From the NCBI GenBank assembly GCA_021234155.1, contig JAJEKV010000085.1:738085-802084 (forward strand): DNA of 64,000 bases. The letters are read 5' to 3'. Source of the DNA: Isoetes taiwanensis (lineage: Eukaryota > Streptophyta > Lycopodiopsida > Isoetales > Isoetaceae). Made by a program: the position numbers and the translations under genes. Shown here piece after piece: positions 1 to 11,939 of this stretch (its first letter is position 1; the number at the start of each line of letters is the position of its first letter). Below the pieces are notes generated by a model. The model worked only from the letters and a program-made list of their open reading frames with translations. It made no database searches and was not told the DNA's origin.

Positions 1-880
1 CGGGGGGGTTACGTGCTGCTGGTAGAGGCCCTAAAGCTTGTGAAGTTGATGCTCCTCAGAGTAGCCTCTCTAGCACACCGTAGGATTCGCCTGTACAAGA
101 GCCACACCGGGGTTGTGGGGTGAAGGGGCCAGATCGGCTAAAAAGGAGTGTTCATGTCCTGACTCTCTTGAACTATCCCCCTCGGTGTGTGTAAAGTCGT
201 ACGGGATCATTGTGACTAGGTTCAATGGCTTCTACCACCGAAAGTGCGCGGTAAGGCATGGGGCTCACACCAAGGAAGTGGTGTACACTTTCCGGGTTCA
301 CCGGTCGCGCGGCCCCTAGTCACCTTGAGTTGGGGCATGCAGATCTCCTGAGGGGAGTGATCCCTACCTGCCCCATCTGGACCGAGTGACAGGTCTCCGT
401 GAATAGCCCCTTCGCTATGCATCCTGCTGGCTAAGGCCGTCCCAACACTTTTCAAATTTACTCAAAGTGTGCAATGTGAGGGGCGGATGGAGGGACAACC
501 CTATGCCATAAATTTATGCCGCCCAAATCCATTGCCATGAATTCCGCCCGCAACGGTCCTGAGACCCAAGCCGCTTCATCATCCTTGAGTTCCGAGTCCC
601 TGTAGATCCCCATGCTGATCTTTGTCTATGCAGATATGAGGACCATCCTTCGAGATGGTCACGTGATGCTGATGTATGTGCTACCCGACATGTACATGTT
701 TACGCCTCAAGCAGCCTAGGTAGGCCCCGAGGGAGACGGGGTAGAATGAGACACCTTCTTTACTCTCCCACCGAGACCTCGTTACGCGGGTGCAAAGTGA
801 TATGTGGAGTGGGCCCCTATTCATGGGACAAGTGTGGGGAAGAATCCTCGTTGTATAATACCGCGGAGCGTAATCAGATA
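1..880. repeat. GC-rich LTR-like remnant at the left window edge
   Basis: This GC-rich, gene-free stretch resembles the block at 22866-23825 in composition and in the order of several short motifs: a 'gggcggatggag' box followed by 'caaccct', a 'gtgctaccc' box, and a G-rich stretch followed by 'agacacctyc'. I read both as diverged copies of one LTR-like sequence, cut here by the window edge. No convincing protein is encoded; short open frames lack family motifs. The exact ends, strand and superfamily cannot be fixed by eye. Confidence 0.35.
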
Positions 881-884
881 ATGC

Positions 885-1300
885 AGTAGGGGACGCCATA
901 CGCTCAAAGCCCGGCAGCCAACAGGCGCCAGACAAGTGACGGCTCGCCACCGCCTCGCTGCCGGCTGGCCAGATTCCCAGTAATCTTCAAGAGGCACCGC
1001 CAACATTCCTCAAGAATCGCCTCCTTCCGTGAGTCGGCACCGGTGATCACTCGAGTAAGTCTATATTGGGCCAAAGGCCATTGTACTATATAAGGAGTAG
1101 AGCTAGCACATGAGTTTTAGATGAGTTTTGAGTCTTGTCTCTTTCGCCTCGACAGAGTCGACGTCCCACACACCCGCTCACCAATTCTTGTTCTTTCTTG
1201 CAAATCTCACAAGGATATAAGTCCCCCTGACATTCTCCCCGTTAGATCCAAGGGTTCCCACAGAGGCCTTGCAGTGAGTTCTCAACCCGCATTCTGCACA
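885..1300 (+). repeat. 5' LTR (truncated) of the Gypsy element
   Basis: The stretch around 995-1145 is nearly the same as 11565-11720, including the box 'gggccaaaggccattgtac', the TATA region and 'gagtttt(t)agatgagttttg'. It also matches the minus-strand LTR at 60330-60929. Homology ends near 1300, at the position corresponding to the TG...CA end of the other LTRs. The expected TG start is not recognisable, so the 5' part has been lost or replaced. Confidence 0.65.
1087..1093 (+). promoter_or_regulatory. Probable TATA box of the LTR promoter
   Basis: TATATAA sits just after the conserved box 'gggccaaaggccattgtac'. The other two LTRs have a TATATATA run at the same place (about 11660 on plus, about 60604 on minus). 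Conservation in three copies supports a core promoter role; transcription itself is inferred. Confidence 0.5.
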
Positions 1301-2039
1301 CTATCGCCGGTTCAGATTCGGATTTTCCTCTTTCTTCGCCGCCATGTTCCGCCCAAAAATTTCATGCCGTAAGAACTTCTTTTCCCTGCATCTGCTGCCT
1401 CGCTTGGAGGCCATCATAGAAGGGAAGCCGTTTCCGCGGACATGTAAGGATCCGCTTATGACATTGGAGGGGAGGCCACATTTGGTCTAGGGCTCGGGCC
1501 GGGCCCACCCCTCGCGGTCATGTCTCGCCCAAATTCCTCCCGCCAAGCTGCAGTAAACATTGCTCTCATGTGCCTGGGCCTCCCTTATCACTACCGTATC
1601 CTATCCGGCTCCACCTCGCCAACTTTTACTTTCACACCCCGTAACATGCCTTCATCCATCGGGCCTTTCCGCCATATCTTCTTTCACAACCATCATCTCC
1701 TATTTCGGTGGATGTGGATATCCACGTCTTTTGTTCTCCCGTGAATTTCCTTCCCTACATTTCCCACCACTCTTCCTCTGCTTACAACCTTACCAACCTC
1801 AAAACCAATGATCGTGCACCTCCAAAGACTCCACCTCGCAACCTCTTTCATCCGGTCTTTTCGCACCATGCCACCGCTTAATCCAATTCAATATCCTCCA
1901 TATCATAACCCCGGGCCCAGCCTAACACTTTACCTCTACCTTTCGCAACCTTAAGTCGACTTATCCTACCTTTGGCAACACGAAAGGCAAACCCTTAGAA
2001 TCAAAGTGCTCAAAGTGCCCACATGGAAGAATTTGAGGC
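1301..2039. other. Gypsy leader between LTR and gag, no clear gene
   Basis: C- and T-rich untranslated leader or very decayed gag start. Short open frames here have no recognisable motif. I did not find a convincing tRNA primer-binding site after the LTR end. Confidence 0.3.
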
Positions 2040-3669
2040 TCGCTGTCCTAAATGGTCATGCGCAACCTCAACTGGAAATTCCACATCTTTTTTCCACCAC
2101 GCCACAAGTGGTTCATCAATGGCTCATGTCCAATAAAAAGCCATCGAAACAAAAGATTGGTCCAAAATGAAAACTTTTTTTCTCACTATGGGACCACTGA
2201 TGATGATCAACTTCATTCTGCTAAACTCAATGACCTTCAACAAGAGCCCACGGAGTCCGGGCCGGATTTGCGTAGATCGACTTCACATTCTCGCTTCAAA
2301 GAAATCCCAAGGAGTACCCCACATTGCAGCCGCATCTTGGTCTGGTTTTCTCCAAGGACTTCCTCCGACTATCGACTCATGATCAATACCGCTACCAAGA
2401 CTTTTGAGCAGGCTATCGATCTTGTCAATCACTTTCGGTCAATGTTTCCTCCCGTATGGCTCTTTCAGGGAGTTCCCTTTCGTTCACCATGGTTCCTCGC
2501 ATCGCTGTTCAACCTCAACACTTAATCATAGCGGTCAGATCTGGTGCCATATTCGTAAATATCAAGGCCACTTTATGAATGAGTGCAACTCCACCAATGG
2601 CCCGCCTCATTGTAAAAGATGCAACATGTGCAATCATGCCACGGAAAAGTGCACTCGCACTCATCCTACACCTTTCCGTAACAAGATGGTTTATCAAGTG
2701 CAAACCACACCTCAGCACCAATCGCAATATCAGCAGCCACCACTGCAGGTGCAACCCAATCAACTCTATCAGCAACAGGAGCAACAACGGGGACCCAATA
2801 CACATCCTCCTTTTGATCCTTCGAAAGCTCAGTGTTATCACTGTCAAGAATGGGGTCATACCACCACGGCGTGTCCTCAACTTCCACAAGTTCAAGTGCA
2901 GCTTCCTGGCACAAATCAGACCACATCGGTCCGCCTCACGGCTTACCAACTCTGGATTGCTAATGGCAAACACGGACCGCGTCCTGTTCTTCGGAAGCCA
3001 CCTCGCGCACCTCAGCAATCACGCTATCAACCAGCTCCTGCCAATCAACCTCAGATGGATCAACAAGCACAGGAAGAAATTTTTCAGGCACTTAATCCTC
3101 CAGTTCAGCCATCAAATTGGGTTGGTTTGGTTTCACGCCAGACCAGGGCGTCACGTCCCTTAACCATTATTTCTAAGGGCACGCAACCTGCTTTTGCAGT
3201 CGATACCATTCCTCATGATGACGAAAAAAAGGTTCACTTTGCACCTGATTTGGAGAAACTCATGCCGCATGTCATGCCTAAAGTTCGACAAAGCATTCTG
3301 AACCTCATGCAAGCTGCTGAAGGCCGCACGTTAGCCAATGTTCATGCCACTACTCGAGCTCAACAAAGACAAGAAACACCTTCCACGTCTCAACCTCCAC
3401 GCTCTCAGACCTATCCAAATATAGCTGCTGAGGTTGACCTACTCAAAGAAGTTGCTGCTTCATTACCACGCACTCCAAAGACTGTGGATCCGGAAGAGAT
3501 CCTTTTTCTCACGTGCCTCGGAACTCCAAGAGGAACTAGCAAAAATCAAAATTCCTTTAAGTTTGGCCACAATTTTGAAACTCGTCCCCGCTCTCAAGGA
3601 CCGTTACCACTCCCGATTTGTTTTGGTTGGGGCTGTTGCACTCTACTCCCACGGTACATGCCACGGTAG
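2040..3669 (+). pseudogene. Gypsy gag with zinc knuckles
   Basis: Gag is the capsid and nucleocapsid protein of the element. The most open part (2404-3669) has a Cys/His-rich region near 2540-2650 and a textbook CX2CX4HX4C zinc knuckle (CYHCQEWGHTTTAC) near 2839-2880, followed by a Gln/Pro-rich linker typical of plant Gypsy gag-pol. Upstream (2050-2400) the capsid part is still recognisable as a 'DWSKMKTFF...' segment, but it is split over frames. The end of this frame sits where protease should begin. It is not functional because of several frame breaks. Confidence 0.7.
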
Positions 3670-3905
3670 GCAATCAACAAGTCAATCATGTTCAAATTGA
3701 TGGAGGTAGCGGTCAATCTCATCACGGATAAACTCGCGAAACAAGCGGGTATCAAACAACTCTATCGCGCCCCATATGACATCAAATTGGCCAATGGCCA
3801 TATAATCACGAGACCTCAAGGCATCACGCCTCTTCTTCACATCAACATTGGTGATCTCGCATTCCTTGGAATTTGGTGTTTGGAAGGCTGGAGAAGATCC
3901 GTGTG
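3670..3905 (+). pseudogene. Gypsy aspartic protease, frameshifted at the active site
   Basis: A retroviral-type aspartic protease matures Gag-Pol. The active-site motif IDGGS is encoded around 3697-3711, but the continuation VNLITDKLAKQAGI...IKLANGHIITRP lies in another frame (from about 3712). A one-base indel therefore separates the catalytic Asp from the rest of the domain. The downstream part ends as LLHINIGDLAFLG, the normal second half of plant Gypsy proteases. Confidence 0.65.
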
Positions 3906-4559
3906 ATTATGAAATGTTGGTTCGGCAGACCTTTTCTCCGCCAGGCCAAGAGTATCCATTCTTGGGCCCCGGGACGCTTAGTCATCCGAGATGGTCACCT
4001 CAATGCCACCATGGACTTGGAAACAGGCAAAATCATTTCCGTCAACAACGCTGAACCCTCTCTCCGACACCGGATTCGAGGACGCTTGAGAATATCTATC
4101 ACGATTCAGGGCTCCACTGCGGAGTCCGCCTCGTCATCCTACCCCGAATATGCCGATCCTGGGGAGAAATGACTCTTGATCAGGACGGGCGTGGCTGCTT
4201 TGTTTGACCCTTTACGGCTCTTTGTCGAATCCAGCGTGTTGATCACTTTTCGAATCTTGAACTTCCTGCCGCTCGTAGATGTACACGCCGCCATGAAGCA
4301 ACCCCGCTGATGACACTTTCGGAACCTCTCTTTTTCACCACGCAGCGAGTGCCACGATCCGTTATGCTTCAACCTCCTGCTCATATTGTCCGGACGGAAG
4401 TTATCCCCATATTGGGACTCAAGTCGAAGATTGTGGATGTAGGCAACAATCACCGTCCAATTGCTGCCAAATCTTCCGACACCCTATCGTACAGGGCCGC
4501 CACGCTCTTCAAAAGTTCAAACACATTTTTACCGAGCTACAGAGATCTTGGGGGATCAA

Positions 4560-5400
4560 CAAAACCTTGGGGAACTCACCATTCCTACCAAATCTGATGC
4601 ACGCCCGATTAGATAGCAACGGCATGACGGGCCAACCCCATTACCGTGATCGCGTCAAGGCGAAATTGACAAACTCCTTGCTGCCGGGTTTGATCTATGA
4701 GGTCAAACATTCTCGAATGGGTGAGCCCCATTGTCATTGCACTCAAACACAATGGTAAGATCCGCGTTTGCGTGGACTACCGAAAACTCAATCGTACACC
4801 TGGGCGTGATCATTTTCCACTTCCCTTCACGCACCGGGTTCGAAGAGGTTCTTTGGACATGAGATGTACTCCTTCATGGATGGTTTTTCCGCTACAACGA
4901 TCTCAATCAAAGAATTGACCAACTCAAGACTACTTTCACCATCCCGTGGGGGCACTTTTGCCTACAAGGTCCTTTTGGATTATCAAACTCTCCATCCACG
5001 CGTTTTCAACGTATCATGCTCTCGTTTTTTCATGATTTTATGAAGGAAAATCCCTTCTTGCAAATTTTTCAAGATGACTTCTCGCCACGCCTGAGTTCCA
5101 TGGCTGACCATTTGGATAAATTGGAACTCGTCTTTCGAGAAATGTGATGAGTCCGCATTAGTCTCAATCAGGAGAAATGCACCTTTTGTGTCACCTCGTG
5201 TGTTCTCGTTAGGGACACGTTGTCGAAAGCGTGTATCACCACGGATCCTCGCCAAAATCAGTGTGCTCAAAGCTCAAGCACCGACCAATATCAAGGAGAC
5301 ACGCTCTTTCCGGTAAGGTCAATTATTACTCCACCTTCATTCTGGACTAGCGTACCATTGCAGATCCCATTCATAAACTCACGGGTGATGAATCCACGGG
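4560..5400 (+). pseudogene. Gypsy reverse transcriptase
   Basis: Plant Ty3/Gypsy RT is recognisable across several frames. An AAGLIYEVKHS-like lead-in is followed by IVIALKHNGKIRVCVDYRKL (about 4727-4790), DHFPLPF, then YSFMDGFS and WGTFAYKVL (about 4863-4975), and the catalytic region FQDDF (Asp-Asp codons 5073-5078, in place of the common YxDD). Many frameshifts and stops are present, for example after KLN and before DHFPLP. The enzyme cannot be made from this copy. Confidence 0.7.
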
Positions 5401-5870
5401 CTTGGAATTCCCAGTGCGGATGTCGCTTTCCAACAATTGAACCTTTTGCTTACTCAGGCCCCGGTTCTTGTTCCTCCTCAATGGGACAAGCCTTTCATGT
5501 TCATATCGATGTCGGCGTTTGCTATTGGAGCTGTTTCTTTTCAAGAATATGATGCGCGACACCGACAAAACCGCCGTCACGCCCGGCCGAAAACTCAATT
5601 CTCATTGCGCAACTATTCGCCACCAGAGCGTGAAGCTTTGGGTCTCATTTTTACGTGTCCAACGCTTCCGTCACTATCTTTTGGGGGCCGGATCAAATTC
5701 TTTGTTGACCACCAAGCACTCCTTTATTTGATCAACAAATCCCGCCCACGGGCGCATTGCTTTCGTTGGGTCCTTCTTCTCCAAGAATTTGCCCTTTTGA
5801 AATTGTTCACAAGGCGGCAAATCTCATGTTGTCCCGGATTATCTTTCACGCATCCACACGGATGATCCCT
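5401..5870 (+). pseudogene. Gypsy RNase H
   Basis: Follows RT directly. Recognisable pieces are DKPFMFISMSAFAIGAVSFQ (about 5485-5545), LRNYSPPEREALGLIF (about 5607-5655) and FFVDHQALLYLINKS (about 5698-5745), the usual order in Ty3/Gypsy RNase H. Most of it falls in the open frame 5437-5865, but the catalytic start is altered and upstream joins are frameshifted. Confidence 0.6.
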
Positions 5871-6039
5871 CCTTTGGAGTCTCGGGCGCCTTTCCCGACT
5901 CAACTCTTTTTAGTCACGGCAACACCACATTGGTTCCATGACTTTCGCCAGCATTACCTCCTCAGCTCTTCCACCCAGGGACATGGCGGCTCTCTCATGC
6001 CAAACGACAATCCTGCCGTCATCAATTTTCTCCATGACG

Positions 6040-7180
6040 TCCGCGGACTACACCATGGTTGCGGGACATCTTTACAAAAGGGTAAGGATACCATCCTTCG
6101 TATTTGTGTTCTACCTCATGAAGTTCCGGATATTGTCCGGAGAAGCTCATCAAGGGCTCGGTGGTGGTCATTTTCATGGTGACACCACAAAGACGCAAAA
6201 ATCCCTTTCTAGTTGGGTATTTTGGCCATGCTCTTCAAAGACGCCATGCCCACGCCTCGTGTGATGTTTGCCGGCGTGTGGGACGGCCCACGGCCCGTGA
6301 CGCTCTTCCCTTGACGCCCGGCCGCCACGCCCACTTCCCTTCAAGAAATGGGGAATGGATTTTGTGGGACCCATCGATCTCCGCACACGCACACACACCG
6401 CGCCGCTACATTCGGGTTCTCACCGACCACGCTTACTAAATGGGTGGAAGCTTGCGCACTTCCGCATAACACCGCGGCAAGTAATGCCCAAGGTCCTCTA
6501 TCAACAAATTATCGCGATTTGGCTGCCCCACCTGAGCTGGTCGTTGATCGTGGTGTCCATTTTATCAATCATATCATCAAGGAGCCGACGGATTATCTCC
6601 TCGATACATCATCACAAGAGCACACCTTACTATCCTCAAGGTAATGGTTTGGCAGAAAGCACCAACAAAACTCACGGTCACAATTTTCAAGAAAATTTGT
6701 GGACGCTTCACGCATGACCGGCAAACAAAGCTTCCTACCATTTTTTGGGCCTACAATACTTGTTTCAAAATAGCTACTGTGTCACACCTCTTTCAAATTG
6801 GTTTATGGTCGAAAGCTCTCATGTCGGTTTTGAATACATCCTACCCACTTTACGTTTTCAACCGGCACGCCCATAATCCACTGGCCGCGACTCAAAGAAA
6901 GGGTCTATCAATTGGAACAGTTGGATGAACTTAGAAGGGATGCTTATATTCGTGTTCTTCATGGACAACAGGTTGCAAAAATCTTTACATGACAAACGAT
7001 CAAGACAAAACATTCAACGAAGGAGATTTGGTTCTTCTTTATGATTCTCGGACAAAAAATTTTCCCGTAAACTTAAGTTTCGTTGGCTTGGCCCTTATCA
7101 AATTGTTCAAGTGGTTCGACCCGGCGTTTTCAAACCTGGGCTGAAGTTAGATGGCACTCTATTACCTACATCGGGTTAAA
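6040..7180 (+). pseudogene. Gypsy integrase
   Basis: Pieces of a Ty3/Gypsy integrase in order: SCDVCRRVGRPTARDALPLTP (the CxxC half of the zinc-binding region, about 6257-6320), GMDFVGPIDL (first Asp of the DDE core, about 6350-6380), TKWVEA (about 6437), a degenerate middle, NGLAESTNK (about 6642-6670), and a C-terminal GDLVLLYDSRTK segment (about 7024-7060). Frames change repeatedly. Integrase order RT-RH-INT identifies Ty3/Gypsy rather than Copia. Confidence 0.7.
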
Positions 7181-8404
7181 GGCTTAGCCAAAAATATTTC
7201 ATCACACGTAAAGCGACAATCAACAAACGGATGCCGCTCAAGACACAACCACAACCGAAAGTGACTAAAACAAAGGGCATATTATATTATAGGTGGAATT
7301 TTTTACAAAATGTGGGGCGCAACCCGACTATTTCCGCTATGGGCACCGGCCCCTATATACAAAAACCGGCTCGTGAGCCCTATCTACTAAGTCCTAAGAA
7401 AAAAACCCTCTACTCGGGTTGGGGCGCAGGTGATGCGCAGGATGTGGTAGAGGTTCGCCGTGGTCCCCAAATGGGGTGCAGAACCACCTCCATCCCGTTG
7501 GTATGAGGATCGGGATGTTCAGCCATCCCGAACACCAGCCATCCATTCTCAGGCCACGATTGTGGCAGCCCGAGGTCCGCATAATTCATTTTGCAAGTAA
7601 TCCACTCTTGACGTTAGTGGGCATCGCGGTTCTCGCTCAAACCAGAAGCAGCCCATGCTTTGGCGCCATCGAATGTTCGCTTCACTCCCGGTTCGCCGTT
7701 TATATAGCCAACCAAGGAACTCCTTGTCGGCGTGGACCAATCAAAAATCGCCAACGTGTTTGCAATGCAAGGTCGCTTCTAAACGAGAATTGTTTCCCCG
7801 CCGCATATCTAGCCATGGTTCCCTCGACACATTCGTTTAATGATATCCCGCCGAGTTGCCGGCGTATTAAATGCCATTGCTTCTTTTTCATACCCGTCAC
7901 CCATTAATATGTGTCCTTTGGCCACTGTCACATCGATCATTTTCTCACGACTCATCTCCACCGTTCATTACTTCTCCCTTGGTTGTTTGGGGACTTAGCC
8001 AAATTTTTGCCTCTCAATCCCTCCTTGGCATCTTTCGACACTGGCACCATCAATGGTTACCGTTTCACCCTCATCATGACCCTTCGCCCACATTTGCGCC
8101 CTAAACCTTTTCATCTCTCACGAGCCTTCATCCTCAGTTCTTTGCCTTAGTCCTCGCCTTTGAATCACGTTCTTTTCCGCTAATCTTTTTTTTTTTTTTT
8201 TTGAATAAGAGTATGTATTAATATATAAAATCTTTGCCAGATGGGATGATGGAAAAGCACCGGAAAATTTTCAAGTTACACTAAAACTACCACTCAATCT
8301 TCCCTACCCACGGATTACTATAGGGAACCATCTTTTCGAAGATACTATATGGAGTTAGCACCAATTTTTCAAAAACTTAGGAGAAAACTTTTCTAATCTT
8401 TGCC
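7181..8404. other. Spacer between Gypsy integrase and accessory ORF
   Basis: No recognisable protein. It contains GC-rich segments, a T17 run near 8188 and an AT-rich stretch (8200-8400) just before the accessory ORF start. It might hold signals for expressing the downstream ORF, but nothing specific is visible. Confidence 0.3.
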
Positions 8405-11400
8405 ATGGCTGCACCAAAGCCCTTGTTGGCTCGAGGGAACCGCTCTTTTAGTCTGTATCTTTCTTGGCCGCCAGAAAAGCCCTTGTTAATTCTTCAAATG
8501 GAACTTCCAATTCTCTCAAAAATCGACCAAATTGACCCGGTTAGGCGGTTCATCGCTAACATCGTCAACGGCCCGCATGGCTACACCACGATGGTCGATG
8601 GCACCACCATTTCGCTTAACTTCACCTGATTTCTGAGGTATTCCATATTCCTTTTGCAAACCCCCTTGTTTATCTTGGTGCGCCATACGGGATCTCGATG
8701 TCCTTTGAAGTTTGGTGCTCCCGCTTATCATGCAAATGTGCATCGCCGACCAATATTGACAAGCCCCATGAGACCTTTGTTAAGTTTCTGTGGCGCAAGT
8801 TCCTTGGGTATTCTATCAAGAACACCCATATCAATAAACCTTTCTATAATATAGTGGTCACTGCTACTCGCTCAACCCACCACATCGATTGGCCCCAATT
8901 GCTGTTCTACCGTCTTTTTCAAGAAGTGGACCGTCTTCGGGCTGCCACTTCTATTTCTGAAGTTTCTGTGGGAGGCCACCTTCAAGCCATTATCGTCATT
9001 ACTTTCCTCCACACCTCCTCCTTCTCATGATTCCACTTCGGGCGGTCCCTTCCTCGGACTCACCAAGTCGGCACTTCCGCCCTTCTTCCTCGGGTCATGT
9101 CAAAATTCCGCACTCGATGTCCTTTGTCTCCTCCTCCGCTCTGAATCCAAGCATTCCAGTTCACACCATCTCTCACAAACATCGCAAACCAGGCAACAGC
9201 AGGCTCCACCACCACAGCACCCTCGTCATTTTGTTGTATCGATGTCGGCAGGATGCTCAAGCTGCTGTTCTAAAGTTACAAGAATCCCAAGAAGCTCTTA
9301 TGAATGGGGTTCACACGGCCCTGACGGCCTCGGATCGCGTTCACAAGTGACCTTCAAGTCGCCACTGCACAAGTTCAAACTTTGAGGCCCAACTTCAAGA
9401 CAAAGCACGGAGCTCTCTTATAGGCCCGTATAGATCTCAAAGTGCACGGGGATCGGACCAGCCTACTTACGGTCGCGGGCTCAACTCCAATCCAAATTCG
9501 GGACTTATTGGAGCAAAACAAGTCCAAAGATACTCTCACGAAAGTGACAAAGAGAACGATATAGCTAAGCTTGATGCCTTGTACTCAGAGCTTTGTGACA
9601 ATTACAGCACTCAAGTTCAAAACCTTACCGAGCGTGACGCTCAAATTGTCTCTCTGGCGGCTCGGCTCTCCACGCCAGACTTCACGACTCACATCTCTCC
9701 AAGATCGCCTTACGGAGGAGGTACGAAGCAGAAAATTCTTGATGACGGAGATTGTCGTTAGCTTCGACTCAATGCTCCTGGGCAATCCACCTCACAGGTC
9801 CACACTTCTCATACACGGGTCCGTGACCAGTCACGCCTTCTATTAGAAAAGGACCACAGGATCCGTGACCTTGAACAACGAGCATAAAGACGCTATTCGG
9901 GCCGGTCTGGCGATGAGGCCTGAACCAAACTTGCGGCTATATTGCCATCGTTAGCCCACCGCTGTTGATTTCCCGTTCCATCCGCTATCGGATTATGTGG
10001 TTGCCCGCCGCCACCTCTTTCTTCTAAAGTGGCATGGGGCTGATGGTCTGTGGATGTTCACTGCGCGACCTTGCATTTCCTTCGGATCTGGCCAGAACTC
10101 TCAATTGAAGACAAAGGTTTATGCTGTGCCCTTTTGGTCTTTGATCTCATTCACTGCGATGATCCGGACTTCATCACCTTCAGAACTGTTCAGCCTATGG
10201 CTTACATTTTTCATGATTTCTATCGGGTGATACATAGGAGAGATTTCGGGATGGGCCACTGTAGAACTTCGGGGGTGACCCCACTCTTCAATGGTTGGAT
10301 AACAACCCTATCTCGGGCGTGATCATGCTCGGACTGCACGCTCTTCATCAAGAGTACATGCACGAGCTTGCACATCATTTTACCTCTCGGCAAGCGAAAG
10401 TGCTGCAACAAATAAGGAAGTATCTAGGACATCGAGGATCTTCCCTATGCACAAATTTATATGCAACACCTCGCCCGTTACAATCAATTCGTGCTCTTCG
10501 GATAGCAAGGCAGTCCCCACAGTGTTGGGATAGCCCCTCTGTCAACTCTCAACTCTCGGGCCATGCGGGATCGTTGGTGTAAAGCTCTTGATCCGGCCCT
10601 TTCGGTGAATCAGGGGGGCGGGCTCAAGAACCCACGCCCATACGGGCATGGTTCCCTCTCCCTATGCTTCCCCAGGTGTTCCTCCACGCCCGGGTTCGAC
10701 TTCGATTGGCGTCTCCCCTTTTGGACAAAGGTCATGGATGGCCATCTTTGGATGGACTCCACCTCGGATCTCGACGGATCTCCGGTGGGATCCCCGTTTT
10801 GTTCGGGCCCCATTGGGAGGAGGGTGCCACTCTTGATAACACCACGAATTGGATCTATATTGCTAATGAGCGTGGTTGGCAACGCCCTGCTGATGCGCTA
10901 CATGGTCTTGACACCTTCTTGCAGAATGCTGCCACCTCACCAGATCCTTCAGTCCACCTTCAAGCAGGTTTTTGTGCTGCTCTAAAATGCATCTTGCTCA
11001 GCTCCTTAAATCGGCAGCGTCCCATTTTTTACTGCAATCCGAATGCCAGCGTCAGTGCCTTCGGCCTCCAGACCTGCCTGCTCATGGAATGTCAGTTTGT
11101 TTCTTCTGACGCCCACGCTGCCCTTGAAGACATGGTGCGCTCTCATTTTCTCATTGATGCTGATCCTGCCCTTGGGCTCAACACTCCTCCTGCTCTTCAA
11201 ATACGCCAGGATCTCATAGGCACTTACCATAATGGTGCCCGTCCTCACTCCCGTGAGGATCACTTTCAGACTGATGGCTTCCCGCCTTCAGAAACACTTC
11301 CTCCTTTTCTTCACCCTGAGTGTCGTTTGGTGGGGGGGAGTGTTAGTCCTGTGCCTCCTGGTACAGGACTATTCATGCATACGACGGACCAGGTCAAGAA

Positions 11401-11515
11401 CAAGGATCCACAGTCAGCCACGGGTCAGCCATCAAAGGCTCAGCAGAAGACCAAGCAGCAGACCACGCAGTCAAAACCTGCGTCCGTCAACAAGAGGCGC
11501 CGCTCAGACAAGTGA
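8405..11515 (+). pseudogene. Accessory ORF of the Gypsy element, decayed copy
   Basis: A protein of about 1,040 residues is detectable across shifting frames and is clearly the same protein as the minus-strand copy at 60743-64000. Matching blocks include FVKFLWRKF.GYSIKNTHIN, IDWPQ, the RCRQDAQAAVLKLQ segment, and the C-terminal region from PSVHLQAGFCAALKCILLSS to the end. The ATG at 8405 (in gccATGGct) is a plausible start. The N-terminal third is globular, the middle is a Gln/Glu/Lys-rich coiled coil (better seen in the other copy) and the tail is basic (NKRRRSDK). The last 58 codons lie inside the 3' LTR. Function is unknown: it occupies the env-like position but shows no signal peptide or membrane segment. 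Confidence 0.6.
11329..11340 (+). promoter_or_regulatory. Polypurine tract of the Gypsy element
   Basis: A G-rich purine run (ggtgggggggag) lies immediately before the TGTTAGTCC start of the 3' LTR, where plus-strand DNA synthesis is primed in LTR elements. The minus-strand copy has the same tract next to 60929. In both copies the tract also encodes part of the accessory protein (LVGGSVSP). Confidence 0.7.
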
Positions 11516-11935
11516 CGGCCCGTCACCGCCCGCGTCAGCGTCAGCGTGATTCTAGGCACTTCAAGAGGCACCGCCAACATTCCTGCAAATCAGGCCTCCT
11601 TCCAGGAGTCGGCACCGAGATCAGTCAGAGTGTCTATATTGGGCCAAAGGCCATTGTACTATATATATGAGTAGAGCTAGCACATGAGTTTTTAGATGAG
11701 TTTTGAGTCTTGTCTCTCTTCAGTCTTCTCTCGATTGCGAGAGCTCATGTATGTTCATCATAGATATCAAGGAAGCTTATCATTTTCCTCTCATTGTTCT
11801 CTTCTGTTCTGTTTTCTTCTTCTTGTTCTTTTCTTGCAAATCCCGCGTGACATAGTCCCCCGGATTCTCCTGTTAGACCCAAGGGTCCTCACAGAGGGCT
11901 GTCTTGCAGGAGTTCCCGAACCCAGACCCCAAATA
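11341..11935 (+). repeat. 3' LTR of the Gypsy element
   Basis: A 595-bp LTR starts TGTTAGTCCTG, directly after the polypurine tract. It ends ...cccagaccccaaata, matching ...cagaccccaaaca of the minus-strand LTR. It carries the 'gggccaaaggccattgtac' box and a TATATATA run near 11660. Its first 175 bases also encode the basic C-terminus of the accessory ORF. Confidence 0.75.
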
Positions 11936-11939
11936 GAAC

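Larger units (their letters stand above)
885..11935 (+). mobile_element. Decayed Ty3/Gypsy LTR retrotransposon with an extra 3' ORF
   Basis: Two related LTRs in the same orientation (about 885-1300 and 11341-11935) enclose gag, protease, reverse transcriptase, RNase H and integrase in Ty3/Gypsy order, then an additional frame of about 1,040 codons before the 3' LTR. All coding regions carry frameshifts and stops, so the element is dead. The 5' LTR is shortened at its left end. At the right edge the LTR joins Helitron coding sequence almost directly, so this element probably inserted into the Helitron. Assigning the extra ORF to the same element is an inference from position, strand and the shared LTR. 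Confidence 0.75.

Noticed and set aside
8405..11515. Accessory ORF as an envelope gene
   Set aside because: It sits in the env-like position, but neither copy shows a signal peptide, membrane span or glycoprotein features; a coiled coil and a basic tail point elsewhere.
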